Source: Paraphysomonas bandaiensis
Taxonomy: Eukaryota; Chrysophyceae
Reading direction: 5' to 3'
DNA length: 64,000 bases
NCBI GenBank assembly: GCA_965644295.1
Contig: CBFFRP010000378.1
Location: 1-64,000 of the forward strand
This document shows, piece after piece, positions 11,694 through 22,103 of this stretch. A program made the position numbers and the translations under genes. Position 1 is the stretch's first letter. Each line of letters starts with the position of its first letter. Under the pieces are notes generated by a model, which had not been told where the DNA came from, did not search any database, and was given only the letters and a program-made list of their open reading frames with translations.

Positions 11694-12370
11694 TGCTCTT
11701 TGTTTATTCTAAGTGCTTTGTTCTTGCAGTTTGCAGTTTATGAGCATGAGTGTGATATCGTTTGAATGGCGATAGTGTCCAAGCGGTAAAAAACTGCCGA
11801 AATATCGTAAAATCCTAGTATTCTAGATATGGTCGAGATAATCTGATTTTCCGAGCTTTTTATTGTTCGGCCAGCTTCGTAAAAGTGGGATATTGGAGAG
11901 ACTCCTGCTGCTGTTGATGCAAATGATGCGCTGTGTGATATCATCACAAATACACATGTTACGAATAGTACGCACATACAGAGTATATGTATATGTATTG
12001 TATATGCATATCATAATGATGTGCAGGTAACTTCATTAGATTCGACTTATTCTTATACTTAACGATGTCTCCAATACAAAAGAGTGCACAGAGTAGGCTG
12101 CATGACAAGCCAAAATAAGGGCTGAGTCGAAGAAGCTTCCAAAGCAGTGGAAGCGGATTGATTGGAGACATGAATTGTTTGAGTTGCCAGATTCAGACCT
12201 TCTCAGTCAATATCCACGTTAAAGCTGCGAAGGCTAACGCTTCTGAGCATATTTCTTTAGTTTGTTACACCTGCACTTGTCACGACAATTGCCCAAGATA
12301 TAGATCCTGAGCACCTCGTTTTCAACAGAGGGGGCTCTGTGCTGTTATCTGTGAGTAAGATATAGCAAGA
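11694..12370. other. Intergenic, no supported gene
   Basis: Upstream flank of the recombinase remnant. Short frames on either strand lack domain features. A TATATGTATATG run lies near 11985-12010. Confidence 0.35.
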
Positions 12371-12373
12371 TGC

Positions 12374-13017
12374 GTGCTATTTGGATTCGTATTTATGGCG
12401 AACAATTCGTGTTTACTGGTGTCCAGAAGAAGGTCCGTCCACTGTGTTCAGGACTGGAGTAATACCGAAAAGAGTTCAGAAGAAATTATCCTACGATTTC
12501 GTCGTTTGGCATACGATTTGCCGAAACATTCACTGCCAACTTTACGTATGACAAGCTCTACTCTGAAGATGTCTCCTTGAAGTTTAAGAGTATTCTTAAT
12601 CCAAAGCAATTTCCTGCGTTGACACGACTGGTGCAGCACGGAGTAGATATGTGGGGAAAGTGGAATGGATATAGAACAAAATAAAGAAGCAAATAGTTGT
12701 GCACGCTCATAGGAAAGATGGGAAGCAACACACAGTATTAAGTAATGCGTACACGAGGCGGACAACCAAGGCCTCGACATCATATATGTATTCCTGTGTG
12801 TGGTGACTATTGCAAGCTGTTTTATGCCTGTGACAGATACAACAAGCAAATCAAACACAGGGTATGGCCACACAGGGATGGTGGCAATGGGCGTTTGGGT
12901 GAGGCGGGCAAGCATAATTCGTTTATGTTTGGTTGTATAATAAAAAACACTGTCAACGCATATCGTCATATAATTAATGTCGATTCCGAAGATTTTGAGC
13001 ACTTTGGCTACTGTTAA
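12374..13017 (+). pseudogene. Decayed DDE transposase fragment (possibly piggyBac-like)
   Basis: Three frames on the plus strand appear to be shifted parts of one old gene. Around 12415-12500 there is WCPEEGPSTVFRTGV followed by a lysine-rich stretch. Around 12520-12684 is TYDKLYSEDVSLKFKSIL, ending in WGKWNGYRTK and a stop. At 12745-13017 lies a segment containing CDRYNKQIKHRVWP, then FMFGCIIKNTVNAYRHI. The last resembles the D-x-YN ... C-hydrophobic-N-x-YR end of piggyBac (DDE_Tnp_1_7) transposases. Frames are broken at least twice, and no catalytic aspartates can be assigned. Alternative: an unrelated lineage-specific gene remnant. Confidence 0.35.
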
Positions 13018-14513
13018 ACTCTACAAACGATTTGTATGTGTATGCAAGCACACTCTCTAATAGTACTATTTAGTAGAGTATTACAATAAATTTAATTTAT
13101 TTGGACGTAAATATATTACTTCTTATAAAGTGTGGTTACTGACTGTGGTTAATGAGTGTGGCTAAGACCAAATATTTATTGTAATTGTATTGTTGAGCCG
13201 TTGAGAGTTGAGCCTGTTTAAAATCTCCATCAATAGTATTGATAGAATGCTCTCTAACAATAGTATTGCAATATATTGTTTCCTAGCCCTGCTCTACTGT
13301 ATATGCTTAACTTTGCACATACTATATGTGCAACATAGGTTGAATATTATTATTACCATATTTCACATTATGCTGTATGATATATTATGACTATATGACA
13401 ACTCATGCTTATCATTGATACATATATATCCATTCAAAAGACAAAGAAAGACAGGATTATCAATAACGAAGCATAACAATGAAGATAATGATTGACGATG
13501 TTATTAAATTAAGCTTGTAGTAGCACAGTATTGACTGAATTATGTTAATAGAGATATAGTGAAATTATGATGTTGTAGCACTGTGATTGAGGAACCACGT
13601 CAATCACAAACATCAACATTCTGTTCTACAAATTGTATCTTTAACAGCTACTATATTTTCAGTTTCTTTGAATTACTTGTAATAGCTACTCCTACAGTGT
13701 AGTTAGGTATATTCTGTATTTCATTGCTACATGCTACATAAAATACAGGATAGCTACTAGCGATAATAGGCTTTACCAAATAGGCGAAGGAGTTGGTTGT
13801 AGTTCAATAGATGTATATATTATTATTATTATTATATATATTTGATGCTTAAGGCTGGAGAAGTTTACTGGATAATTCCGAGTTTATCCAGTAATACAGT
13901 ATTTCTTTCAGTGCTTATTGTTTATTGACCGTACTTAGAAGTACATTAGATAGAATAACAACTTCCTTGTTATTGAGAAGGACCATATTCAAAGGATGGT
14001 GAAAAGTTAAACCGGTTGTTTACTTTGGGTTGTTGGGGTATTATTAGCAATAGGCGTTTAGTTGGAACTAATTTAGTATCACTAATTTAGTGATTAACTC
14101 TGATTGAACGCTACGAAAGCTGCCTGCTTGTGAGTCACTGCAAGCACTTTCGCTCTATCACTCAAAGCAAACGCAGTAATCAAGCAGACATCTGCTGACT
14201 TCAGGTGAGTACCTTATTAGGAGCTGATTGGTCTAGTTCCAATGGATGAGGGCATGGGAACCATCTAAGTATTCCGCTATGAAGTGTAACAAGATACTTT
14301 CTAACTGCACTACTCTGTCCATTCATCCAAAGACGGATTTTATCGCTGGTGTTGCTGTGTTGCGTAACAAGCCACAGTGAGCGGTGACAATCACCTTTAT
14401 TAATGAAAAACTCACTATTCTCTTAAATCAGTATACCATTAAGAGATATACCAACTAACTTATGCACAGTATTCTAGAAACAGAAACCCAGTAATACAAC
14501 TAAAAAAATACAG
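13018..14513. other. Intergenic with one dispersed-repeat copy
   Basis: AT-rich, no gene supported. It includes a TTA microsatellite (13822-13835) and a copy of the dispersed repeat family at 14041-14165. Confidence 0.4.
14041..14165 (+). repeat. Dispersed repeat family, copy A (diverged)
   Basis: Shares AGCAATAGGCGTT at its start and GCTACGAAAGCTGC...TGCAAGCAC(C/T)TT near its end with the copies at 19830-20000 and 62476-62665. The middle has diverged. Confidence 0.55.
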
Positions 14514-15770
14514 CTAATGATATTGCGGCCTACCAGGACTAAAACTCGTAATGAGTTCCGGATCTGGGTCCGGATCTTTTCCAAAGACCTCCATCCCGGC
14601 TAGTAAAACAAAAATTGATACGAAATCTGCTACTCCAACAGACGAGCTCTCAATCTGGGCGGAAAACGTACTTGCATACACCCATGCGGCGAGGAAGGAG
14701 AGCAAAACCGCAGCCACCATAGACCTTCCAAGTACGCTGTTTTTTATCGTGAGAACCTTGTCTATATATTGCAATACAAGAACCGTTGAAAGAACATAGA
14801 CAAGAATGAGCCAGAACACCACTCGACAGGAAGTGTGCGATGTGTCATACGAGGAAGTCTCGTCATCGGGATCTTGCCCCAACCAGCAATATAGACCGTC
14901 CCAAAAGTTCTCACCAAACGATGTAATCGGGAATCCCATCCACCCACTCGAAAGACCTTTGTGCAAAGATTAGCAACTTCTTTTCAACAACTGAAGTATT
15001 AATATGTACCTTGTACGACATATAATATAGGGAATCCCAGTAATGCGAAGAGAAGTTGATAGAAAAAAAGCCAGCAACTCATGACATGGACATCCGCCGG
15101 CTGGGCAAAGTCAATGATACATTTCTCTTTGTACATAGCCCCAAGTCCTTGCATCGTTGCAGAGATAACATACACTATACTGGATACTGCACAGGAGTGT
15201 GTCGTGGATGGGTTTGCTGAAGGGTGCCGCGGGAGGAGACCAAATACATCAAGTAGAGGGCGAGAGAGAGCAATACAAAGAGCTGTGCCAATTAGTGCCA
15301 CGCCAATTTTCTGTTTTGTGCTGTACTGTCTCTCGGGGAAAAAGTACCGTGACCCGAGAACCATCATGGGAGTATTTGCATGCATCAGTATGACGGTCAT
15401 TGTGGGTGTAACTCCAGTGGCAGATATCACCAGTCCAGCAAAACTGATGGTATCGAATAAACCCATATACGCAAGCTTCTTGTGTGGGAGCACATTAGTA
15501 ATCACCCGATCTTTCTGAACATTCATAACCAGTGGTTCGATTATATGTATCATTAAGACTTACATTAAAGACTCTCTTTCCTATGACGACACATGCATGA
15601 AGAATAATAGATGTGAACAGAATCAACAGCAGCAGTACACCTCTAAGGACACTATCATTGATCAAAACAACTATACCATATAACAGTACACCTGAATGGT
15701 ACCATACTGTCCACAGACACTTTAAATATAACTCTCTCAGCAGTACACGAGAGCAGTAGTGTGGTAACAC
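14514..15770 (-). CDS. CRT-like / drug-metabolite transporter superfamily membrane protein
   Basis: Three exons (15770-15564, 15514-15010, 14956-14514) splice in phase to a 384-aa protein. It is dominated by hydrophobic helices: one at the N-terminus (GVLLLLILFTSIILHACVVI), several in exon 2, including AYMGLFDTISFAGLVISATG, and four in exon 3. The exon 2 motif ATGVTPTMTVILMHANTPMMVL matches what I know of the second to third helices of chloroquine-resistance-transporter-like (CRT/CLT) proteins of the DMT superfamily, where Thr-x-x-Gln/His-containing helices line the pore. Family members sit in digestive-vacuole, plastid or lysosome-like membranes and move small solutes such as glutathione or peptides. 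The substrate here cannot be inferred. A Cys-containing loop (exon 3) and total length fit the family. Both introns (49 and 53 bp) are GT-AG. The start at 15770 is the first ATG in the frame; a later start is possible. Confidence 0.75.
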
Positions 15771-16390
15771 ACACAGTTATTTCCCATTGCTACATACACG
15801 ATCAGTAATATACAGTCTGTGTATCACTGTATGTATCTCTGACCTCTCTCGTCCATAAATCAGGTCGAATACATGACTGGATATCATGCTGAAACTTGGA
15901 GTATGTGTATGTGGATTCACGGCTGGCGGATAATTCTTGTTCATCTTGAACGAGTTTTGTTAGTTCAGTTAATTCAACGTGACGCATGAGTGAATTATTG
16001 ATGTAATGCACTGCTGTATATTCCAACTCTGACTGATGATTCCTCTAACTAACTATACGATACCATGATAGCACAACACACACACACAAATCCCAGAGAA
16101 CACCACACTGTGCTCTGAGTGTGTATATGTATGTATGTACATATGTATGTATGTATGTATGTAGGTAGGTAGGTAGGTAGGCAGGTAGGTACAGCTGTAT
16201 GTATGTCTGTATATAGGTAGGTAGGTACGGTATAAAGGTACATAGTCTACATACAGCAGTACATGTATGTACAGCAGTATATATATATATGGATACAGCA
16301 CAGCAGAGTGTCAGTGGTACGATGAGCTTATCTCCAGCTAGTTCTATCATGCACTCCTCGTTATGAACTCTAAACTACAATAACAACCCC
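15771..16390. repeat. Spacer with GTAT/GTAG microsatellite
   Basis: This is a divergent-promoter spacer between the CRT-like gene and the glycosyltransferase-like gene. It contains a CA run (16075-16088), a compound GTAT/GTAG tract (16129-16230) and two copies of a TACAGCAGTA motif (about 16252 and 16270). No coding evidence; the Tyr/Thr-rich open frames here are products of the microsatellite. Confidence 0.7.
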
Positions 16391-19270
16391 ATGATCTCTC
16401 CCCTCCATCTCCTCTACCTCTTCTTCTCTATCTCAGTCAGTGGTCATGTCTTATCGAGCCCCTATGCCTTCACTACTACAGTGGTATCTATCCCCCTATC
16501 AGCCCCTCTGTAGCCCCTTATAACTCTTATTATACACAGGTATTCATAGATATAAATCAAACTATCCCTTTCACCATACGACACGATCAGTTACCTCATT
16601 GGCAGGCTTTAACCACACAGTTCTCAGATCTCTATGGAGTGAACGAGTCCTTAATTAGAGAGTCAGTCATATCAGAGTTGAGTAAATATAAATATCCTCA
16701 TGATATTATTAATGGCCAAAGCGATGATTACTTTCAAAGGAAATTACCTGCATATGTTGCTGTTCAATCTTTGTTTCAATCGTCTTTTAATGACACTTTG
16801 TCCTCTAAGTTTGTCGAGCAAATGTTACACGATTCATCAGTTTCTCGACCTATTTTTACTGGTGATAGTGAGGGGTTTGTTCCGACCAATCCACATATTG
16901 ATGCTCAAATGTTGTTGTCATCCAGATATCAGGATCAAGGAAAACATATTACCCTCAAACCTTCTTCCGTCCCTGCTTTTATCCGAGCTCGACAGAGAAT
17001 TTTAATATACCAGTCGAAAGGCACTTACACGGGTGGTACAATTGCTCTTGAACTTCTCAAAGAACAGTTTGTAAGGCTGGGATACGACTGTGTATTGTGT
17101 GACTCGACTAACCTGGAGGATACGAGATGTACTTCTCCTTCAGGTATCTGTCTATATGAAATTAACAGAGGTGCTGTATAAGAGTTCTTTACAATAAACC
17201 TAGGCTCCGAAATCGTAATTACCGGGGAGTGGTGCAGTGGCGTGCTTGCATCTCACGGTACAGGCCCCGAGGGATTCTTAGGAAGAGGGCTTCAATACCA
17301 TCTTGGCTTCCATCACTACGATGATCAATGCAGGTAAACGTATTGTATCCGTATATGTACACACCATATTTAGGCCGACGCTATATAACTTTCTGGTAAT
17401 ATCAGAGGGCATGTGACTGTTACTGACAGTCAGTACCTACGAAGTACGCTCGCTGCGCGTACCCTAGGGGGGTATTATTTGGGCTGTGAGATGGTTCCAG
17501 CGGTTAGAGATATGTTTGTTGACATGATATCTCTTCCAAGCAACCCTTCCGTCGAAGAAGATGTTGCTACTAAATCATTGGCAGCCGTTGTGAAGGTATT
17601 GCTTGCTGTTACCATCCGTATGAGATAACAAAGTATTTTTCCCTGTGTAGGAGGACCTTATAGTGCTGGACACTGACCTTTCTTCTGACTATACTCCCGA
17701 GAACATGTTTCATTTTTCTGTCCCTGAAGGCTACGTTGTCATAGAGGCCAAAGGTATACCTCCTGGGAAAATGCCTCTCATTCTCTCGCGCGCCAAGGTT
17801 CATTTTATGCGGAAGTTGTTTCATATAGTGTTCTTATATAGATGTAGATTGTAGTGGACCTGGCCATGCCGGGACCAGAGAGACTCGCAGGAGAAGGGGT
17901 TCTCTTAGGAGCTATCCCAATAGTGTCGAATAGGTTGAAGCATGTCAAGCACTGCTTCATCAAATCTAATTGTTGTTATCAGATGGAACGGGGCTAGTGA
18001 GGTTGACTTCCCTGGTATTAGAAAGGTGTGCAACTGTAGTAATGTTAGCACTGAATTGATATTGTGGCAATAGGTGGACCATTTAAATGGAACAGAGATT
18101 ACCGAGGCCATCTATGATGTTGCCACAAACTATCATAATGAAATACGTAGTTCCAGGAACTCAATTTTTCAATCCTACATATCGGTATATTGCTGCGACT
18201 AATATTTAACTTTCTTGAATATATTAACTGCAGTCGATGTGGAGGAGAATACGAAACACAGCCGACATATTCGCAGGTGATTTATACTGTTTGTGTCAGT
18301 ACTACTTATGGTAACAATGTTTTTCTAGCTTCATCGGTGCTCCATTTCGTACTTGTCTGCTCTACCTTGGTGGTATTGTTACCTTGCCCATATTTATGTT
18401 TGAATTACTTTCTTTCGTATTTCGCAGGACGAGGAACTATGTACGCTTCAAGTACTGGCTTTGTTGTATACTCTCCCACTTGCAAGGTCGAATCTTTCAT
18501 CTCGAATACCTTTGTAACATTATGTCTGCAGCATTGATATATATGTCAGGGACGTCGGTTGGTTTTTCAGGCATCACTACATGTTTGTTTCTCTATTGAA
18601 AGTAAGTTTGTGTGAGTTTGTATTTCGTTTTTACCTAAAGTCATTTTAGACTGGGGGATATCTCAGATTTGATATGTTGGATCCTACTGACACTATGCAG
18701 CAATCGAGCCACTCTTATGTGCGTATACGCCCTGTTCGGACTCTCCACGGAATCCTAAATGCTGTGATGAAAACGGAAGAACAAGTAATGGTACGCAACA
18801 CTGGATTGCTTCCTTCTTGGAACGAAGGGGTTTTGTGTATTCTCGCTGCACACACTTTCCCACGGGATGCTTTCGTGCTAATAGATGCTCTGGGTGATTT
18901 AAAAAGTGCTGAGGATCCTGTCGGAGATTCAAATGTTGATATTTGCGACGTTGGTGTCCTGACATCGGAAGGAGAACTCGTTTCTCGACTCATTTCTCCT
19001 GATGGAAGTGCACATCTCGTTCCAAAAGCATTGTATGATATTGGTATCATCAATTCGTATGGTGAGAGCAGTCATTCAAAAATCGAGAATACTGTCTATA
19101 AAGTTCGAGAAGTGGGAAATACTAGCTTCAGTACAGTATGTGATGTTATTAACATGCACAACGGCACTGAAACAACTAATTTTATTTATAGTATTGTGTC
19201 GTCGACACCTTGGAATATGATCTATAGATACCTTCGTGAAACTAGCAGTATGTTGTGCACGTGTTTTTAG
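16391..19270 (+). CDS. Secretory-pathway protein with GT-B glycosyltransferase-like core
   Basis: Twelve exons keep phase throughout: 16391-16483, 16540-17143, 17204-17333, 17406-17595, 17651-17797, 17848-17933, 17983-18025, 18074-18184, 18234-18276, 18428-18440, 18532-18601 and 18650-19270. They encode 716 aa. The N-terminus is a hydrophobic signal peptide (MISPLHLLYLFFSISVSG). The segment RILIYQSKGTYTGGTIAL resembles the N-terminal Rossmann half of GT-B enzymes. IVITGEWCSG, VIEAKGIPPGKMPLILSRAK and IVVDLAMPGPERLAGEGVLLGAIPIVSN resemble the donor-binding C-terminal half, where acidic and basic residues hold the nucleotide sugar. The last 230 residues match nothing I recognise. Exon 10 is only 13 nt, so exons 9-11 are the least certain. 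No catalytic residues can be proven. It could instead be a family restricted to its lineage. Confidence 0.6.
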
Positions 19271-19829
19271 TGTAGTGTGCTACAGTAAAGCTTGAGATGC
19301 GTTTGTCTCTTTATACTAGCACTTCAATTTGCAAGTATTTTTTTCGCATTAGCAAGTTGAAAAGTTTGATGTATGTAATTGCATGGGATATTTTAAGTTA
19401 CTATCTATTATGTTGATGAAATTTGGCTAGAATGTCGTGTAAAACATTATGTGGAATACGCGATGTCGTACACAACCCCTAAAGTTTCCATCAAATACAT
19501 AAGGCAGGAAAAAATCAGTGTAATGATGTATTATCTAAATGATAAGAAACTAGAAGCTTATAAGAGAAGCGAAAATCGATGCGCCTACCACCTGGGATAG
19601 AAGGTCAAAAATTTGAATATATATTTTACATGAGAAGGTTATTATAGAAGTATATTGCACTTTACTTTTTCTAATTTTTCTTGTATACTGTAGCGATTGC
19701 GCAGGTCAGAACCTCTCGTAACCGTTAATCGTAATGGCTTTCTTGGCCATTAATGGTAACGCCATTATAATTGTCGGGGACTGGACTACCATACTGGCAA
19801 TTATTATTACTAAACTACATATATATTAA
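19271..19829. other. Intergenic, no supported gene
   Basis: AT-rich spacer downstream of the glycosyltransferase-like gene. Contains an imperfect palindrome around 19710-19775 built on CGTTA/TAATGG repeats. No coding signal. Confidence 0.35.
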
Positions 19830-20000
19830 ACGTCTTTTTATTTAGAAACCTGTACCAATATAGTGGTTAGTGGAATGCTAGTCATGCTAGTTAGACCTCT
19901 ACCCATAACTAATCCGTACAAATTCCATTATCCTACTATTTAACGCTACAAAAGCTGCTTGTACGTCGCCGCAAGCACCAAGGTGCAACCACTTCCGTTC
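19830..20000 (+). repeat. Dispersed repeat family, copy B (most complete)
   Basis: Runs from GTCTTTTTATTTAG through CCTGTACCAATATAGTGG, CTAGTTAGACCTCTACC and CAAATTCCATTATCCTACTA to GCCGCAAGCACCAAGGTGCA. It aligns along most of its length with the reverse complement of 52730-52882. A GCTTGTACGTCGCCGCAAGC stem-loop lies near the 3' end. Probably an LTR or end fragment of a transposon family. Confidence 0.8.
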
Positions 20001-20673
20001 TAAATTTTGTTTGTGAGTTTCGCCCTGCTCGTGCGTCTTTGACTCACTGGTACTTGTTGTCTGGGGGTCTTCCCTTTGGATACGGCTCCACCAGGCTCTG
20101 TGGTACAGGGTTTTGCATTAAGGTCCGAAGTGTACCGAATACTAGATGTGTGTTCTGTGAGGTGAGTGGAGTGGTGGAAGGTGTCGGTATTTCCTTGCAT
20201 CGCTTGGGCATCAGGTGTAGTTGCCGGAGACGGCGTCTTTGTCGAGGACCAGATGTTTTCATGCAGTCCGGTGCTTTTTTCTTGCGTGCATGAGAGGTGG
20301 TGCACGTGGTTGCAGCGAATGGTAGTCCAGTCTCTGGTCGTCTTTGGACCCCTAGTAATCGTAGCACCCTTGGGCGTTTCCATTTCCGTTTGTGTTTCGG
20401 GCGCGGTCGCGAGAGTAACCTAGGGGGTCCTTTGTGTGAGTTAATGTATCGTCAACTTCTGTCCTGGATCATTAATTTAGCGGCGTCGAAAAGCGGTTGA
20501 AGCAAGCTGATGACCGCTGTTTCAAGATTGCGCAGGCCTTGGGGTGTCAAGGGCTCATGGATGTGATCTCCAAAAACCGTCTCTAGTTGTGCAGTGGTGA
20601 TGGTACCTGTCCAGAATCTTTCCACCTGTGGCACGGAAGGGTTCCAGGCCCGGCTGGAGAGTCTCTGTAGCAC
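20000..20673 (-). pseudogene. GC-richer remnant, possibly gag-like coding sequence
   Basis: A ~700-bp block is clearly richer in G+C than its surroundings and is open over long stretches in several minus frames (20673-20452; 20383-20000). The upstream piece has a TAQLETVFGDHIHEPLTPQG segment. The downstream piece is Pro/Arg/Lys/Thr-rich, as in some retroelement gag tails. It is bordered by dispersed-repeat copy B on one side and by repeats on the other, suggesting an old transposon body. No catalytic domain is seen, and the frame cannot be decided. Confidence 0.3.
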
Positions 20674-20854
20674 AGTGGTGGTCCAATACTAAACTACATA
20701 CATTTTTACTAAACTAAACTAAAATACTCGAGTAGCTATACATTTTCTGGTCTCTCAACGACGTCGAACTCGCACCTTTTCGTGAGGATAAGGAGTACCG
20801 GAGATATCTCTCCGGAAAACTAAAACGTGAGCTGCATATAATTAATATAGTCAG

Positions 20855-21060
20855 CAGACATTGTTCTGTCCACACATATAGCCAAAGCCAAATGCTTGTG
20901 TGGTACAAGAGACACATATTAGTGTCACTTGTGTAGACGTCTTTGGGTCTTGACGATTGACGAATAAACAGGCATCCGGGAGTGGGCCCACCGCAAGGGC
21001 ATCCGGGGTATTGGGTTGCCTCTACTGAAGTCAAGCACCCGTGCTGTTCACCTTAAGGAC
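20855..21060 (+). repeat. Direct repeat R1
   Basis: Partner of R2 (21735-21915). A block of 56 bp (20926-20981 and 21806-21861) is identical between them, containing GTAGACGTCTTTGGGTCTTG. The rest matches with small gaps. Confidence 0.85.
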
Positions 21061-21064
21061 AGAG

Positions 21065-21135
21065 AGCGAAAGTGGTTGCACCTGGTGATTGCGGTGACGC
21101 AGCTTTCGTAACGCCAAATAGTAGGATAATATCAA
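21065..21135 (-). repeat. Dispersed repeat family, copy C (3' part)
   Basis: On the minus strand this reads TATTATCCTACTATTTGGCG, then a degenerate stem-loop and a CACCAGGTGCAACCACTT tail, corresponding to the 3' part of copy B. It directly follows repeat R1. Confidence 0.6.
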
Positions 21136-21564
21136 AGTTAAGCACTAGAGTTAGATAAATTATTTTGCTACACGCCTATTGCGAATAATCAGACATTCAC
21201 TATTCGACATCGTAGAATCATGCCGTCGCGGAAGTAGCTGCTCCCTCTCACGTCTCATTGAGCCCCCACTTTTCACATTTGTGTACATCCCGCACACATA
21301 ACAATAATGCCTCACCCCCACATTACCGAACCTATGCGTCGACGTCTCCATCATTTTTATTTCTGCACCCCAAGTCCAAATTTCATTTCCTCATGATGAC
21401 CAAGAACTATCTCACCAAACCAATTCTCTCACGTCTGGTACACTGAACTCCCTAACACATGATACTGTACATCGCACACGCTCCCAATTCTGTGGACCTG
21501 TGGACCCCAAAGGGCGCCTCCCTGACTAAACGAGCATTGACTCCGTAGGATTCACACGAATCAA

Positions 21565-21650
21565 AAGGGTGGAAGTAGTCACACCTTGGTGCTCGCGGTG
21601 ACGCGCAAGCGACTCCCGTAGCATTAAATAATAGGATATTAGAGTAATAC
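21565..21650 (-). repeat. Dispersed repeat family, copy D (3' part)
   Basis: Minus strand: CCTATTATTTAATGCTACGG, then GTCGCTTGCGCGTCACCGCG and AGCACCAAGGTGTGAC. Same module as the 3' end of copy B. Confidence 0.6.
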
Positions 21651-21734
21651 CAGTTAGTTTATGGTAGATACGTATCTAGCTTTGACTAGTCTACTCATCT
21701 ACTAGTTATAATGTTGGAACTAACGTGAACCGCA

Positions 21735-21915
21735 TATAGTGATATTGTTCTGCCCACTCATAGCCACATGCTTGTGTGGTACAAGAAGAGACACTAATAT
21801 AAGTGCACTTGTGTAGACGTCTTTGGGTCTTGACGATTGACGAATAAACAGGCATCCGGGATATTAGGCTGCCTACTGACGTCAAGTATCCGGGATGAGT
21901 CCACCTTAAGGACTC
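21735..21915 (+). repeat. Direct repeat R2
   Basis: Second copy of R1 (20855-21060), about 880 bp downstream in the same orientation. Together with copies C and D this makes the 20.8-21.9 kb area a nested repeat cluster. Confidence 0.85.
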
Positions 21916-22103
21916 AAAAATCCTGAAGTCAGCAGATGTCAGGTATATCAACATTCTAGTTGCTCACTGCATTATTAGACCAAATATATATTACTAGTAC
22001 AAATGAGGAAAAATCAGCACAAACTCTGAACTTTTCATTATTATTATCATTCACACACAAATACATAACAAAGATTAAAGAGACAATACATTGCATACAA
22101 CAT

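Noticed and set aside
12448-13002. 184-codon minus frame
   Set aside because: Opposite to the transposase-like fragments, no features; considered a shadow.
15081-15518. 145-codon plus frame opposite the CRT-like exon 2
   Set aside because: Shadow of the transporter exon on the minus strand, which has phase-consistent splicing and family motifs.
16045-16350. Tyr/Thr/His-rich minus-strand frames of 64-101 codons
   Set aside because: They are translations of the GTAT/GTAG microsatellite in three frames.
18190-18599. Two plus frames (115 and 71 codons) around exons 9-11 of the glycosyltransferase-like gene
   Set aside because: They run through introns. The phase-consistent path uses 18234-18276, 18428-18440 and 18532-18601. 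This is the least certain part of that model.
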